A stretch of DNA of 64,000 nt from JBBRHQ01 sp963815645. Its GTDB lineage: Bacteria > Actinomycetota > Thermoleophilia > Solirubrobacterales > 70-9. The notes below the pieces were generated by a model. It worked only from the letters and a program-made list of their open reading frames with translations. It was not told the DNA's origin and searched no databases. Position numbers and translations under genes: made by a program. The DNA lies in assembly GCA_963815645.1 (NCBI GenBank), contig CAWFHL010000001.1, forward strand, positions 2,480,001-2,544,000, written 5' to 3'. This document shows positions 25,272-34,133 of the stretch, piece after piece; the stretch's first letter is position 1; each line of letters starts with the position of its first letter.

Positions 25272-26918
25272 ATGCCCGAGACGAGCACCGACACGGTTTC
25301 AGAGCTGCGCGCCGCAGTCGAGCGCGCCGCCGGCTCGCTGCACGGCGAGGGCAGGGCCCCGGAACCGTCGTTGGAGCGGCCTCCGAAGCCCGAGCTCGGC
25401 GACTACAGCTCGAACGCCGCGATGCTCCTCGCGGCGCCGCTGGGGCGCAATCCCCGCGAGGTCGCTGAGGCGATCGCCGCGGAGCTCCGCGGCGAGCTCG
25501 GCGAGAGCGTCGAGCGGATCGAGGTGGCGGGACCCGGCTTCGTCAACCTCTTCCTCTCGGACGCCTGGTTCGCGCGAGCGATCGAGCAACTGACCGAGGC
25601 CGGCGACGGGCTCGCGGCCCGCCGGACGCCGAGCCCGGAGCGGATCCTGGTCGAGTTCGTCTCCGCCAACCCGACCGGCCCAATCACCGCCGCCTCGGGC
25701 CGCCACGCCGCCTTCGGCGACGCGGTCGCGCGGCTGCAGGCCGCGGTGGGGCATGAGGTCGGCCGCGAGTACTACGTCAACGACCAGGGCGGTCAGATCG
25801 AGCGTTTCGCCGCCTCGATCGCTGCCGCGATGAGCGGCGAGACCGCTCCCGAGGACGGTTACAAGGGGGCCTATATCTCGGAGCTCGCCGGACAGCTGGC
25901 CGCGGACGGCGTCGACCCCGCCGACCCCGATGCCGTGGCGCGGCGGGGGGTCGAGCGGATGCTCGAGCAGATCCGCGGCTCGCTTCACCGTTACGGAGTC
26001 GAGTTCGACACCTGGACTTCGGAGAGGCACTTCCACGAGAGCGGCAAGGTCACCGCCGCCCTCGACCGGCTGCGGGACACCGGACACACCTACAAGAGTG
26101 AGGGAGCGCTGTGGCTGCGGACCACCGAGTTCGGCGACGACAAGGACCGTGTCCTGCTGCGCGCCGACGGCTCGCCGACCTACTTCGCGGGCGACGTCGC
26201 ATACCACTGGGAGAAGCTGGAGCGCGGCTACGAGCGGTTGATCAACGTGCTCGGCGCCGATCACCACGGTTACTTGGCGCGGATGAGGGCCGCGATCGAG
26301 TGCCTCGGCCGGTCCGGCGACAGCTTCGAGGCGGTGATCATGCAGCTGGTCCACATCGTCGAGGGCGACGAGCGCTCGCGGATGTCGAAGCGCCGGGGGG
26401 AGTTCGTCAGCCTCGACGAGCTGGTCGACGACATCGGGATCGATGCGACCCGGTTCTTCATGCTCCAGCGCAGCCACGAGACCACGGTCGATCTCGATCT
26501 CGAGCTGGCGCGCCGAGAATCGAACGAGAATCCCGTCTATTACGTTCAGTACGCGCACGCCCGGATCTCGAGCATTCTGCGCAAGGCGGATGAGGCCGGT
26601 CTGGACCCGGAGAGAGAAGCCGCCGCCGCATCGCGTCGCGTCGCCCCGCTGGAGCCGGCAGAGCGGGTGCTCGTGAAGCGCATGCTGGAGCTTCCCGGTG
26701 AGATCGCCGAGGCCGCCGATCGCCGCGCACCGCACAGGCTGTGTGCCTACGCGAGCGCGGTCGCAGCCGACTTCCACGCCTTCTACCGCGACTGCCAGGT
26801 GCTGGGCGCCGAGGGGGAGGGGGTCGAATCCTCGCGGCTGCTGCTCTGCCTGCTGGCGCGCAGGACGATCGCCCGTTCGCTCGGCCTGTTGGGGATCTCG
26901 GCGCCGGAGCGGATGTAG
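25272..26918 (+). CDS. argS: Arginyl-tRNA synthetase
   Basis: 548 residues, class I. The N-terminal Add-1 domain (about 1-110, GPGFVNLFLSD) recognises the tRNA D-loop. HIGH-like SANPTGPITAASGRHAAFGD has Gly-Pro-Ile-Thr and Ser-Gly-Arg-His in place of HVGH, a usual ArgRS variant position. YFAGDVAYHWEKLERGY and GADHHGYLARM are conserved, the KMSKS equivalent is RMSKRRGEFVSLDELVDDIG, and a DALR anticodon-binding domain ends the protein. It charges tRNA-Arg and requires the tRNA for activation. Confidence 0.95.
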   Translation: MPETSTDTVSELRAAVERAAGSLHGEGRAPEPSLERPPKPELGDYSSNAAMLLAAPLGRNPREVAEAIAAELRGELGESVERIEVAGPGFVNLFLSDAWFARAIEQLTEAGDGLAARRTPSPERILVEFVSANPTGPITAASGRHAAFGDAVARLQAAVGHEVGREYYVNDQGGQIERFAASIAAAMSGETAPEDGYKGAYISELAGQLAADGVDPADPDAVARRGVERMLEQIRGSLHRYGVEFDTWTSERHFHESGKVTAALDRLRDTGHTYKSEGALWLRTTEFGDDKDRVLLRADGSPTYFAGDVAYHWEKLERGYERLINVLGADHHGYLARMRAAIECLGRSGDSFEAVIMQLVHIVEGDERSRMSKRRGEFVSLDELVDDIGIDATRFFMLQRSHETTVDLDLELARRESNENPVYYVQYAHARISSILRKADEAGLDPEREAAAASRRVAPLEPAERVLVKRMLELPGEIAEAADRRAPHRLCAYASAVAADFHAFYRDCQVLGAEGEGVESSRLLLCLLARRTIARSLGLLGISAPERM

Positions 26919-26985
26919 GGCGGCAGACTCGTTTCAGCGCCGCGCCCGGCAAGGGTGCGGCGGGCCCGCGCCGAAAGAGGCGCCG

Positions 26986-27777
26986 ATGGGAACTCTGAGC
27001 CGGATCCGATTGCCGCGTCGGCGCCGCCGCGACCGATCGCCGGTCCTCACCGGTCAGCGGCTCGCCGATCAGACTGGACTGCCCCTCCTCCTCGAGGCGC
27101 CGGAGAGCGCCCTCGGGGGCGGCGGAGGAGGTACCCCGTCGCCGTCGCTCAGCCGGGGTCAGCTGGAGGCGGCGCGATCGCTGATCGGCGGCCTGCGCAC
27201 CCTGACCGAGGGGGAGCCGCCGCGCTCGATCTTCGTCTCGGACGGGATCGAGGAGGGCGACGGCGTCTCGCCGGCGCTGGCGCTGGCCACGGTCGCCGCG
27301 CTTGACGGCCGGCGCACCCTGCTGGTCGAGGTCGACTTCCGGCACCGCTCGATGTCGGGCGGTCTGAATCTCGCCCCCTCCCCAGGGATCGGTGACTACC
27401 TAAACCGCGCCGCCCACCCCCAGCGGCTGCTCCAGGCGCTGCAGCTCGAAGGGCGCGCCGCCGCCGACGGCGCCGGCAGCCTGGTGTTCATCGCCGCCGG
27501 CGATGGCAGCCCCGAACCGATGCCGCCGCCGACCTGGGAACGCTTCCGGCACTTTCTCGCCAAGGTGACCAGGGCCTATGAGCTCGTCGTGCTCTCGGGC
27601 GAGCCGATGCTGTCCCCCTCCCAGCCGGGTCAGCTGATCTCGCTGGTCGACGCGAGCATGGTCTGCGTCCGCCCGGCGGCGGTCAGCATGGAGCGGGCGC
27701 AGCGCGCCGCGGCGGCCGCGCACCGCTGGTTCCCGCGGACGGTCGGCCTCGTCGCGACCTCCGGTCAGAGGTCGTAG
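26986..27777 (+). CDS. CpsD/BY-kinase-like ATPase with degenerate P-loop
   Basis: 263 residues. After a basic Arg-rich start and a Gly linker, the chain follows the CpsD/Wzc pattern: SRGQLEAARSLIGGLRTL (like SEAFRTLRTNL), the SIFVSDGIEEGDGVSPALA strand-loop-helix at the Walker A site, LLVEVDFRHRSMSGGL at Walker A', and ELVVLSGEP at Walker B. The P-loop Lys and Ser are absent (EEGDGVS versus GEGKSTT), the Walker A' Asp is kept, and no Tyr cluster is present. It is probably a non-catalytic partner of a polysaccharide or secretion system. It overlaps the ccmH 3' end. Confidence 0.6.
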   Translation: MGTLSRIRLPRRRRRDRSPVLTGQRLADQTGLPLLLEAPESALGGGGGGTPSPSLSRGQLEAARSLIGGLRTLTEGEPPRSIFVSDGIEEGDGVSPALALATVAALDGRRTLLVEVDFRHRSMSGGLNLAPSPGIGDYLNRAAHPQRLLQALQLEGRAAADGAGSLVFIAAGDGSPEPMPPPTWERFRHFLAKVTRAYELVVLSGEPMLSPSQPGQLISLVDASMVCVRPAAVSMERAQRAAAAAHRWFPRTVGLVATSGQRS

Positions 27778-28220
27778 CGGGCCAGGTCCGAGTCGAGCCG
27801 CTCGGCATCCTCACCCCGGGGCGCGACGGCGCGATCCTCTCCGTCACCGCCCCGGCGCCGCCAGCGAAGCACCCCGAGGGCCAGCGCCCCGATCCCGAGG
27901 ACGAAGGCGATCACCGGGACGAGGTAGGCGGAGAGGTCGAAGCCGGAGCCGCTGGGAACGGCGAGGACCTCGTTTCCATATTCGGCGACCAGGGCGTCCT
28001 CGATCTGCTGCTTGGAGCGCCCCTTGGCGATCAGCCTGCGGATGAAAGTCCGCTCACGCTCCGCCTGGGGCGAGCTCGAGAGCTCAAGCAAGGTGCCGCA
28101 GATCGGGCACATCACCTCATCCTCGATGTCGGGCAGCGAAGCCCTGGGAGAGGCGCCGAGCGCCTCGGGAAAGGCGAACAGCCCGACGAGGACTGCCGTC
28201 AGCAGCGCTGTGCCCCTCAT
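27765..28220 (-). CDS. ccmH: Cytochrome c maturation protein CcmH/NrfF
   Basis: 151 residues: signal/anchor helix, then the CcmH domain with the redox pair in EDEVMCPICGTLLELSSS and the helical RRLIAKGRSKQQIEDALVAE YGNEVLAVP region, and a C-terminal membrane helix (YLVPVIAFVLGIGALALGVL). In cytochrome c assembly CcmH reduces or presents apocytochrome CXXCH cysteines to the haem lyase. The start overlaps the ccmG stop by 4 bp. The rest of the pathway (ccmE, ccmF, ccmI-like) is at 34.9-37.9 kb. Confidence 0.9.
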   Translation of the reverse strand: MRGTALLTAVLVGLFAFPEALGASPRASLPDIEDEVMCPICGTLLELSSSPQAERERTFIRRLIAKGRSKQQIEDALVAEYGNEVLAVPSGSGFDLSAYLVPVIAFVLGIGALALGVLRWRRRGGDGEDRAVAPRGEDAERLDSDLARYDL

Positions 28221-28748
28221 CCCGCTTCACCCCGACCGGTGATCATCGGTTCGACGAACTGGCTCAGGTAAGCCACGGTGACCGGCCCGCGGCGCAGGAG
28301 CCGCAGCCGGCCACGGGGATCGACGAGGAAGCTCTCGGGGACGCCGGTGGTCCCGTAGGCCGACGCCTCGTCACCGTCCCCGTCGCGCAGCTGGGGGTAG
28401 CTGAGCCCGAGCTGGCGCACGAAGGTGCGACCGTCCCCGGTGAGGTCGCGGGTGTCGATCCCGAGGACGGTGAACCGGGGGCCGCCTTGGCGGTCCTGGA
28501 ATTCCTGCAGGGCCGGGGACTCCTGCCGGCAGGGCCCGCACCAGGAGGCCCAGAAGTTGACCAGCACCCACTTTCCCCGCTGCTCGGCGAGCGAGCCCTC
28601 GCCGGCCCCATCGAGCCGCGGCAGGGTCGCTGGCCGGCGCCGCCGAGCCGACCTCGGCTCCCGAGGCGCCCTTCTTGGAGAGCCCGAAGGCGAGCAGTCC
28701 GACCACGGCGAGCACGGCGATCACGGCGAGGAAGGGTTTGGCGCCCAT
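28217..28748 (-). CDS. ccmG: CcmG/ResA-type thioredoxin-like protein (frameshifted as sequenced)
   Basis: From ATG 28748: a membrane anchor (KPFLAVIAVLAVVGLLAFGL), then AEVGSAAPA. One extra base near 28629 shifts the frame, after which TLPRLDGAGEGSLAEQRGKW and VLVNFWASWCGPCRQESPAL give the classical thioredoxin-like active site WCGPC, and TTGVPESFLVDPRGRL supplies the cis-Pro loop. Anchored outside, it keeps apocytochrome c thiols reduced for haem attachment. It is coupled to ccmH by ATGA. Confidence 0.88.
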
Positions 28749-28795
28749 CGCGCCACAGCGTAGATAGGGGAGCCGGCCGCCGCGCCGGCCGCGCG

Positions 28796-28801
28796 TAGAA
28801 T
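28796..28801 (+). promoter_or_regulatory. -10 box TAGAAT of tRNA-Gly
   Basis: TAGAAT ends 9 nt before the mature 5' end of the tRNA, implying initiation 2-3 nt upstream of it. Confidence 0.5.
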
Positions 28802-28810
28802 CGGCGCAGC

Positions 28811-28883
28811 GCGGACGTAGCTCAGCTGGTAGAGCGCGAGCTTCCCAAGCTCGAGGTCGCGGGTTCGAGACCCGTCGTCCGCT
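28811..28883 (+). tRNA. tRNA-Gly (anticodon CCC)
   Basis: A complete cloverleaf: acceptor GCGGACG with CGTCCGC, D stem GCTC/GAGC, anticodon stem CGAGC/GCTCG around TTCCCAA (anticodon CCC), and T arm GGTTCGAGACC. The discriminator is T. CCA is not encoded. Confidence 0.95.
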
Positions 28884-28976
28884 TCGCCACAGGACTTGCA
28901 GGCAGATGCGCCGGATTGTCCAAACGCCGCCCGCCGAATTCGACATCGATCTGTGACACATATCATGGCGTAGTGA

Positions 28977-28982
28977 TAGGCT
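28977..28982 (+). promoter_or_regulatory. -10 box TAGGCT, leaderless promoter of the copper-protein operon
   Basis: TAGGCT lies 6 nt before GTG 28989. Upstream, TGTGA-6 nt-TCATG (28952-28967) resembles a CRP/FNR-type site with a degenerate right half; regulation by such a factor is only a possibility. Confidence 0.4.
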
Positions 28983-28988
28983 GCCGTC

Positions 28989-30588
28989 GTGGGACGGATC
29001 TGGCGCACAGCGGGAGGATTGGTGCTTGCGGGTGCGATGCTTGCGGCTGCGCCCGCCGCGCAGGCCTTCCACGGGCCGGTCAAGCGCCTCGGCGGCGGGG
29101 TCGAGCGGATCACCTACAACATCGGGCCGATCGACGTCCCTCCAGGCCAGAACCGGATCGCCTTCAGGCCGGTGACCGGCTCCCAGAAACCCCCCGTGGA
29201 CGGCTGGATCGTTCGCATGAAGCCCGACCTCGTCTGGGCCAACGGTCCGCGCAAGGGCCATCCGCCACAGTCGATCAACGTGATGTTCCACCACGGCGTC
29301 TGGGTGAACCTGTCGAGGTCGAACAGCAGCTTCGGCCAGCTTTTCTTCGCCACCGGTGAGGAGAAGACGATCATGGAGTTCCCGGGTGGCTACGGCTACC
29401 GCTACAAGGCGAGCGACACTTGGCTTCTCAACCACATGCTCCACAACCTCAGCTCCAAGGACATGAAGCTCAACGTCCGGTACACGATCGACTTCATCCC
29501 CGACACCGCGCCCCAGGCGGCGAACATCAAGCCCGTGGAGCCGATCTGGATGGACGTCGAGAGGGGCAGGATTTACCCCGTGTTCGACGTTCACAAGGGC
29601 TCCGGCGAGAACGGCAAGTTCACCTACCCGCGAGACGATCCGAACGCCTATCCCCCCGGCGTCCACAAGAACCTGTGGACGGTTCCCGAGGACGGAGTGC
29701 TGGTCTCCGGCGCCGGCCATGTCCACTCGGGCGGCCTCTACACGGATCTCTCCCTGATCCGTCCTGGCGCCAAATACGCCGGCCCGAAGTGCAACAGCAA
29801 GCGTCGGGCGGAGGCCCGACGTGCCTGCTGGGACAGGGCGCCTCGCGTCAAAGGCGACCACGTCCACCTGTTCCGCTCCCATGCCAAGTACTACGAGCCG
29901 GCCGGGCCGGTTTCCTGGGACATGTCGATGAAGGGCGCCCCTCCCGGACTGGCAGGTGCAGGTGCAGAAGGGCGACACCCTCAACATCCAGGCGACCTAT
30001 GAGACCAAGCGCGCCTCCTGGTACGAGTCGATGGGCATCATGGTCGTCTACTGGGCCCCCGGCGCCGAGGACGGTCGCAATCCGTTCAAGACCAAGGTCG
30101 ACTACCCCGGCCAGGTGACCCATGGCCACCTGCCGGAGAACGACGTTCACGGTGGCCGCAAGACCGACCTGCCCGACCCGCGCAAGCTGCCCTCCGGCGC
30201 GACCACCGGCGATCCCTTCCTGATCAGCGGCTTCCAGTACGGCGCCGGCGACTACCGCATCCCCGGCGCAGGGGGCCGCCCGCCGGTGGTCAAGAAGGGA
30301 CAGTCGCTGACCTTCGAGCTGGCCGCCCCCGACGCCGCCCGCGAGCAGTGGCACTCGCTGACCTCCTGCGCCGCCCCGTGCAACGGCTCGACCGGGATCG
30401 GATACCCGATCCCCAACGGCAAGTACCGGTTCGACTCCGGCCAGCTCGGAAACCTGAACGGAGTGGGCGCGCCGCCGACCGTCGGCCGCACCACCTGGTC
30501 GACGCCGAAGAACCTCCGGGTCGGCACCTACACCTACTTCTGCCGCATCCACCCGTCGATGCGCGGCGCCTTCCGGGTCGTCAACTAA
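28989..30588 (+). CDS. Secreted multidomain copper protein with amicyanin-like C-terminus, copy 1 (frameshifted as sequenced)
   Basis: About 532 residues once one extra base near 29943 is removed; the paralogue at 30594 reads through the same place. A signal peptide ends APAAQA. The large N-terminal part has His-rich motifs: MFHHGVWVNLSRS, WLLNHMLHNLSSK, SGAGHVHSGGLYTDLSL and QVTHGHLPENDVHGG. The HH and HxH pairs recall copper monooxygenases of the PHM type, but I cannot establish homology. The C-terminal domain carries a type-1 copper site: His in EQWHSLTSC, then YFCRIHPSMRG (Cys, His, Met), as in amicyanin. Function is unknown; redox or sensing is inferred. Confidence 0.65.
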
Positions 30589-30593
30589 GAGCG

Positions 30594-32204
30594 ATGAGGC
30601 TATCTCGTCCTGGGGGAGGAGGGATTGCTCTGGCGATCGCCAGCCTGCTGCTAGCCGCAGCTCCCCCTGCGCAGGCCGATCACAGCTCTGCCAAGCGCCT
30701 CCCCGATGGAGTCGAGCGGATCACCTACGACGTCGGGCCGCTCACCGTGGACCCCGGCCAGAACCGGATCGCCTACAAGACGATCGAGGGAGCGGACCGG
30801 CCGCCGGTGAATGGCTGGATCGTGCGGATGAAGCCCGACCTGGTCTGGGCGAGCGGTCCAAGAAAGGGCCACGCACCCAGGTCCGACCACGTGATGTTCC
30901 ATCACGGCGTCTTCCTCAACCTCTCACGCTCCGACGCCACCTCCAACTTCCCCGAGCGCTTCATGGGCACGGGCGAGGAGAAGACGATCATGCAGTTCCC
31001 GGACGGCTACGGCTACCGCTACAAGACCACGGACAAGTGGTGGCTCAACCACATGATTCATAACCTGACCTCTCAGCCGATGAAGCTCGACATCCAGTAC
31101 ACGGTCGACTTCATCCCCGACAGCGCACCCCAGGCTGCAGGCATAACAGGGGTTCGCCCGATCTGGATGGACGTAGAGAACGGCAACGGCTACCCGGTGT
31201 TCGACGTCCATCGGGGCACAGGGGGCAAGGACGGAAAGTTCACCTACCCGCGCGAGGCCAAGGACCCCTATCACGGCGGGCCGCCGAAAAACGTCTGGAC
31301 CGTAGATCGGGACGGCGTACTCGTCTCCACTGCCGGACACGTCCACACGGGCGGCCTCTACACGGACCTCTCCCTGAGCCGTCCGGGTGCCAAGTACCAG
31401 GGGCCGAAGTGCAACAGCAAGCGGAGGGCGGTGGCCCGGCGTGCCTGCTGGGCAAAGGCTCCGCGGGTCAACGGCAGCACAGTGCACCTGTTCCGCTCGC
31501 ACGGCAAGTATTACGAGCCCGCAGGACCGGTCTCATGGGACGTCAGCATGAAGGGCACTCCGGCGAACTGGCTGATCCAGGTGCATAAGGGCGACACCCT
31601 CTCGACCCAGGCGACCTACGAGACGAAGCTCGGCTCCTGGTACGAGTCGATGGGGATCATGGTCGTCTACATGGCCGACGGCTCGGGTGGACGCAACCCC
31701 TACAAGTCCAAGGTCGACTACCCCGGCCAGGTGACTCACGGCCACCTGCCGGAGAACGACGTTCACGGTGGCCGCAAGACCGACCTGCCCGATCCGCGCA
31801 AGCTGGCCTCCGCCGCGAGCAGCGGCGACCCCTTCCTGATCAGCGGCTTCCAGTACGGGGCCGGCGACTTCCGGATCCCCGGCGCGCAGGGCCGCCCGCC
31901 GGTGGTTGAGAAGGGACAGTCGCTGACCTTCGAGCTGTCCGCCCCCGACGCCGCCCGTGAGGAATGGCACTCGCTGACCTCCTGCGCCGCCCCGTGCAAC
32001 GGTTCGACCGGGATCGCCTACCCGATCGCCGACGGCAAGTTCCGGTTTGACTCGGGCCAGCTCGGAGACCTCAACGGACGGGGTGACGCGCCGACCGTCG
32101 GCCGCACGGCCTGGACGACGCCCAAGAACCTCCCGGTCGGCACCTACACCTACTTCTGCCGCATCCACCCGATGATGCGCGGCGCATTCCGGGTCGTCAA
32201 CTAG
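30594..32204 (+). CDS. Secreted multidomain copper protein with amicyanin-like C-terminus, copy 2
   Basis: 536 residues, intact, 5 bp after the stop of copy 1, hence one operon. The signal peptide ends APPAQA. It shares nearly all motifs of copy 1 (MFHHGVFLNLSRS, WWLNHMIHNLTSQ, STAGHVHTGGLYTDLSLS, THGHLPENDVHGG) and the C-terminal EEWHSLTSCAAPCNG, YFCRIHPMMRGAFRVVN. The two differ most in the loop around residues 60-115, as expected after an old tandem duplication followed by divergence. It should be exported and bind at least one copper ion. A repeat array starts 8 bp downstream. Confidence 0.72.
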   Translation: MRLSRPGGGGIALAIASLLLAAAPPAQADHSSAKRLPDGVERITYDVGPLTVDPGQNRIAYKTIEGADRPPVNGWIVRMKPDLVWASGPRKGHAPRSDHVMFHHGVFLNLSRSDATSNFPERFMGTGEEKTIMQFPDGYGYRYKTTDKWWLNHMIHNLTSQPMKLDIQYTVDFIPDSAPQAAGITGVRPIWMDVENGNGYPVFDVHRGTGGKDGKFTYPREAKDPYHGGPPKNVWTVDRDGVLVSTAGHVHTGGLYTDLSLSRPGAKYQGPKCNSKRRAVARRACWAKAPRVNGSTVHLFRSHGKYYEPAGPVSWDVSMKGTPANWLIQVHKGDTLSTQATYETKLGSWYESMGIMVVYMADGSGGRNPYKSKVDYPGQVTHGHLPENDVHGGRKTDLPDPRKLASAASSGDPFLISGFQYGAGDFRIPGAQGRPPVVEKGQSLTFELSAPDAAREEWHSLTSCAAPCNGSTGIAYPIADGKFRFDSGQLGDLNGRGDAPTVGRTAWTTPKNLPVGTYTYFCRIHPMMRGAFRVVN

Positions 32205-32212
32205 TTGCGTTT

Positions 32213-32476
32213 GCCGGCGCGGTGTTAGCGCCGGCAGAGGCATGTCAGGCGGCGAAGCCGCCGCAAGTAATTCGAAGAGCCGGCGCGGTGTTAGCGCCGG
32301 CAGAGGCATGTCAGGCGGCGCAGCCGCCGCAAGTAATTCCCGAAGAGCCGGCGCGGTGTTAGCGCCGGCAGAGGCATGTCAGGCGGCGCAGCCGCCGCAA
32401 GTAATTCCCGAAGAGCCGGCGCGGTGTTAGCGCCGGCAGAGGCATGTCAGGCGGCGCAGCCGCCGCAAGTAATTCC
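32213..32476 (+). repeat. Tandem array of four 66-68 bp REP-like units
   Basis: Units start at 32213, 32279, 32347 and 32415. Each holds GCCGGCGCGGTGTTAGCGCC then GGC (hairpin 1, GCCGGCGC/GCGCCGGC) and GGCGGCGAAGCCGCC or GGCGGCGCAGCCGCC (hairpin 2), then AAGTAATTC. Units 2-4 are practically identical, and unit 1 differs by GAA/GCA and two missing C. A diverged single copy is at 8071. It is not a CRISPR: the units are contiguous, without variable spacers. Confidence 0.93.
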
Positions 32477-32505
32477 GACCGCCCCGTGAGCCGAGCCGGC
32501 GCGGA

Positions 32506-32533
32506 CCGGTCGGGGCACGACGGCCCCGACCGG
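32506..32533. terminator. Strong hairpin between convergent genes
   Basis: CCGGTCGGGGC and GCCCCGACCGG form an 11-bp perfect stem with a 6-nt loop between the copper-protein operon and the convergent SHOCT gene. It is probably a shared terminator, although no T-tract is present. Confidence 0.5.
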
Positions 32534-32558
32534 CGCGGGCGGCTGTAGCGCTCCGGCC

Positions 32559-32954
32559 CTAGCCCCTGGCCAGGACCTTGGCCTTCATCGTCTCGTACTC
32601 CTCCGCCGAGATCCCGCCCTTCTCCTTGAGGTCATTGAGCTTGTGTAGCTCGTCGACCTCAGAGGTCCCGGCGGTGGTGCGGACGTACTCGTCGAAGTGC
32701 TTCTTCTGATCGGCCTGCTCCTTGATCGCCCGATCGCGCATTCCACTGCCACGGGCGATCAGGTAGATCAGCGCCGTCAGGAACGGCACGAAAACCAGGA
32801 AGAAGACCCAAATCGCCTTTCCCCAGCCGGAGAGCTCGTGATCGCGGAAGACGTCGATCAAGATCGTGATCATGATCCAGATCCAGATCACGAACAGGAA
32901 GATCTCGAAGACGGTCAGCAGCGCCTGGCCAAACGTGTATTCGGCTAATGCCAC
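32559..32954 (-). CDS. Membrane protein with PLDc_N-like helices and SHOCT domain
   Basis: 131 residues. Two membrane helices (ALLTVFEIFLFVIWIWIMIT and KAIWVFFLVFVPFLTALIYL) flank VFRDHELSGWGK, the pattern of the phospholipase-D N-terminal membrane family common in actinobacteria. The tail ends with a SHOCT motif (LHKLNDLKEKGGISAEEYET then MKAKVLARG), a short domain tied to oligomerisation. There is no catalytic site. Function is unknown. It starts ATG 32954 and is divergent from the glycosyltransferase gene. Confidence 0.75.
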   Translation of the reverse strand: MALAEYTFGQALLTVFEIFLFVIWIWIMITILIDVFRDHELSGWGKAIWVFFLVFVPFLTALIYLIARGSGMRDRAIKEQADQKKHFDEYVRTTAGTSEVDELHKLNDLKEKGGISAEEYETMKAKVLARG

Positions 32955-33089
32955 CTGCTCAGTCCTTTCACTTTGGTTGTGATATCGAGTTGATGCGCCG
33001 CCCGGTGGAGCCGGACAGGCGCAGTTCAGGCTGGAGGCTATACATCCCCGGCGACGGCGGCGTCCCCCGTCGCCGCGCCCGGCCGGGGG

Positions 33090-33095
33090 TACTGT
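33090..33095 (+). promoter_or_regulatory. -10 box TACTGT, leaderless promoter of the glycosyltransferase gene
   Basis: TACTGT lies 6 nt before GTG 33102. Confidence 0.4.
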
Positions 33096-33101
33096 GCGGG
33101 C

Positions 33102-34133
33102 GTGTCAACGCCCTCGCTGAGCGTCGTCATCGTCTGCCATGACTCGGCGTCCGAGCTGAACCGGGCCCTACCGGCTCTGGTCGCCGAGCTGGACGATGGA
33201 GACGAGCTGATCGTTGCCGACAACGCTTCGACCGACGCCAGCCTCGAGGTGGTGCGCTCGCTGGCGCCGCAGGCCAGGTTGGTCGAGCTGGCCGGGAACT
33301 CGGGCTTCGCGGCCGGCTGTGACGCCGCCGCCGGGCTGGCCTCCGGCGAGCTCTTGGTCGTGCTCAACCCGGATGCAAAGCCGCTCCCGGGCTTCGGCCG
33401 GGCGATCCGGCTGCCCTGGGTCGAAGGCCGCGGCTGGGAGGCATGGATGGCGACGATCGCCTGTGACGGGGGCGCCACGGTCAACAGCCTCGGCAACCCC
33501 GTCCACTTCACCGGGATCGCCTGGGCGGGTCGCCACGGGGAGCCGATGCCGACCGCGATCGGGCCCCGGGAGGTCGCCGCGGCCTCCGGTGCTTGCCTGG
33601 CGATGCCGTTGCGGCGCTGGCGCGAGGTGGGCGGATTCTCGGCGCCTTTCTTCCTCTACCACGAGGACATAGACCTCTCGATGCGCCTCAGGTTGTTCGG
33701 CGGACGGGTCGGTCTGGAGCCCCGCGCGGTCGTCGATCACGACTACAGCTTCGATCGGGGCACGGCAAAGTGGCGCCATCTGGAGCGCAACCGCTGGGCC
33801 TTCCTGATCCGCGTCTACCCGGCGCCCCTGCTGATTCTCCTGGCGCCCGCCCTGGCGCTGACCGAGCTGGCCCTTATCCCGGTCGCCCTGGCGGGAGGGT
33901 GGGGCGCCGCAAAACTGGGCTCCTTCGCCGACCTGGCCGGCTGGATGCCGCGGCTGCTGCGCGAGCGCCGGGCGATCCAGGCGGATAGGGCGGTGGATAC
34001 GGCCGAGTTCGCGCGCTGGCTGACCCCGGACCTCGAATCGCCCTTCATCCACCCGATCGTCCGCAGCGCACCCGCGAGGGTGGCGATGCGCGCCTACTGG
34101 ATGCTGGTCCGGGCGCTGCTTCGCAGCGGCTGA
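33102..34133 (+). CDS. Family-2 glycosyltransferase
   Basis: 343 residues. The GT-A fold is clear from SLSVVIVCHDSASELNRAL, ELIVADNASTDASLEVV and NSGFAAGCDAAAGLASGELL with VVLNPDAK (DxD-like), and the C-terminal acceptor-side motif FFLYHEDIDLSMRLRLFG. It resembles rhamnosyl- or other cell-wall sugar transferases with the HEDxDL signature. A membrane segment (LLILLAPALALTELALIPVA) lies near residue 250. It should add a sugar to a wall polymer or lipid-linked glycan. The donor is unknown. Confidence 0.88.
   Translation: MSTPSLSVVIVCHDSASELNRALPALVAELDDGDELIVADNASTDASLEVVRSLAPQARLVELAGNSGFAAGCDAAAGLASGELLVVLNPDAKPLPGFGRAIRLPWVEGRGWEAWMATIACDGGATVNSLGNPVHFTGIAWAGRHGEPMPTAIGPREVAAASGACLAMPLRRWREVGGFSAPFFLYHEDIDLSMRLRLFGGRVGLEPRAVVDHDYSFDRGTAKWRHLERNRWAFLIRVYPAPLLILLAPALALTELALIPVALAGGWGAAKLGSFADLAGWMPRLLRERRAIQADRAVDTAEFARWLTPDLESPFIHPIVRSAPARVAMRAYWMLVRALLRSG

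Noticed and set aside
32213..32476. Possible CRISPR array
   Set aside because: Units are contiguous and the whole 68 bp is repeated. There are no unique spacers and no cas genes.
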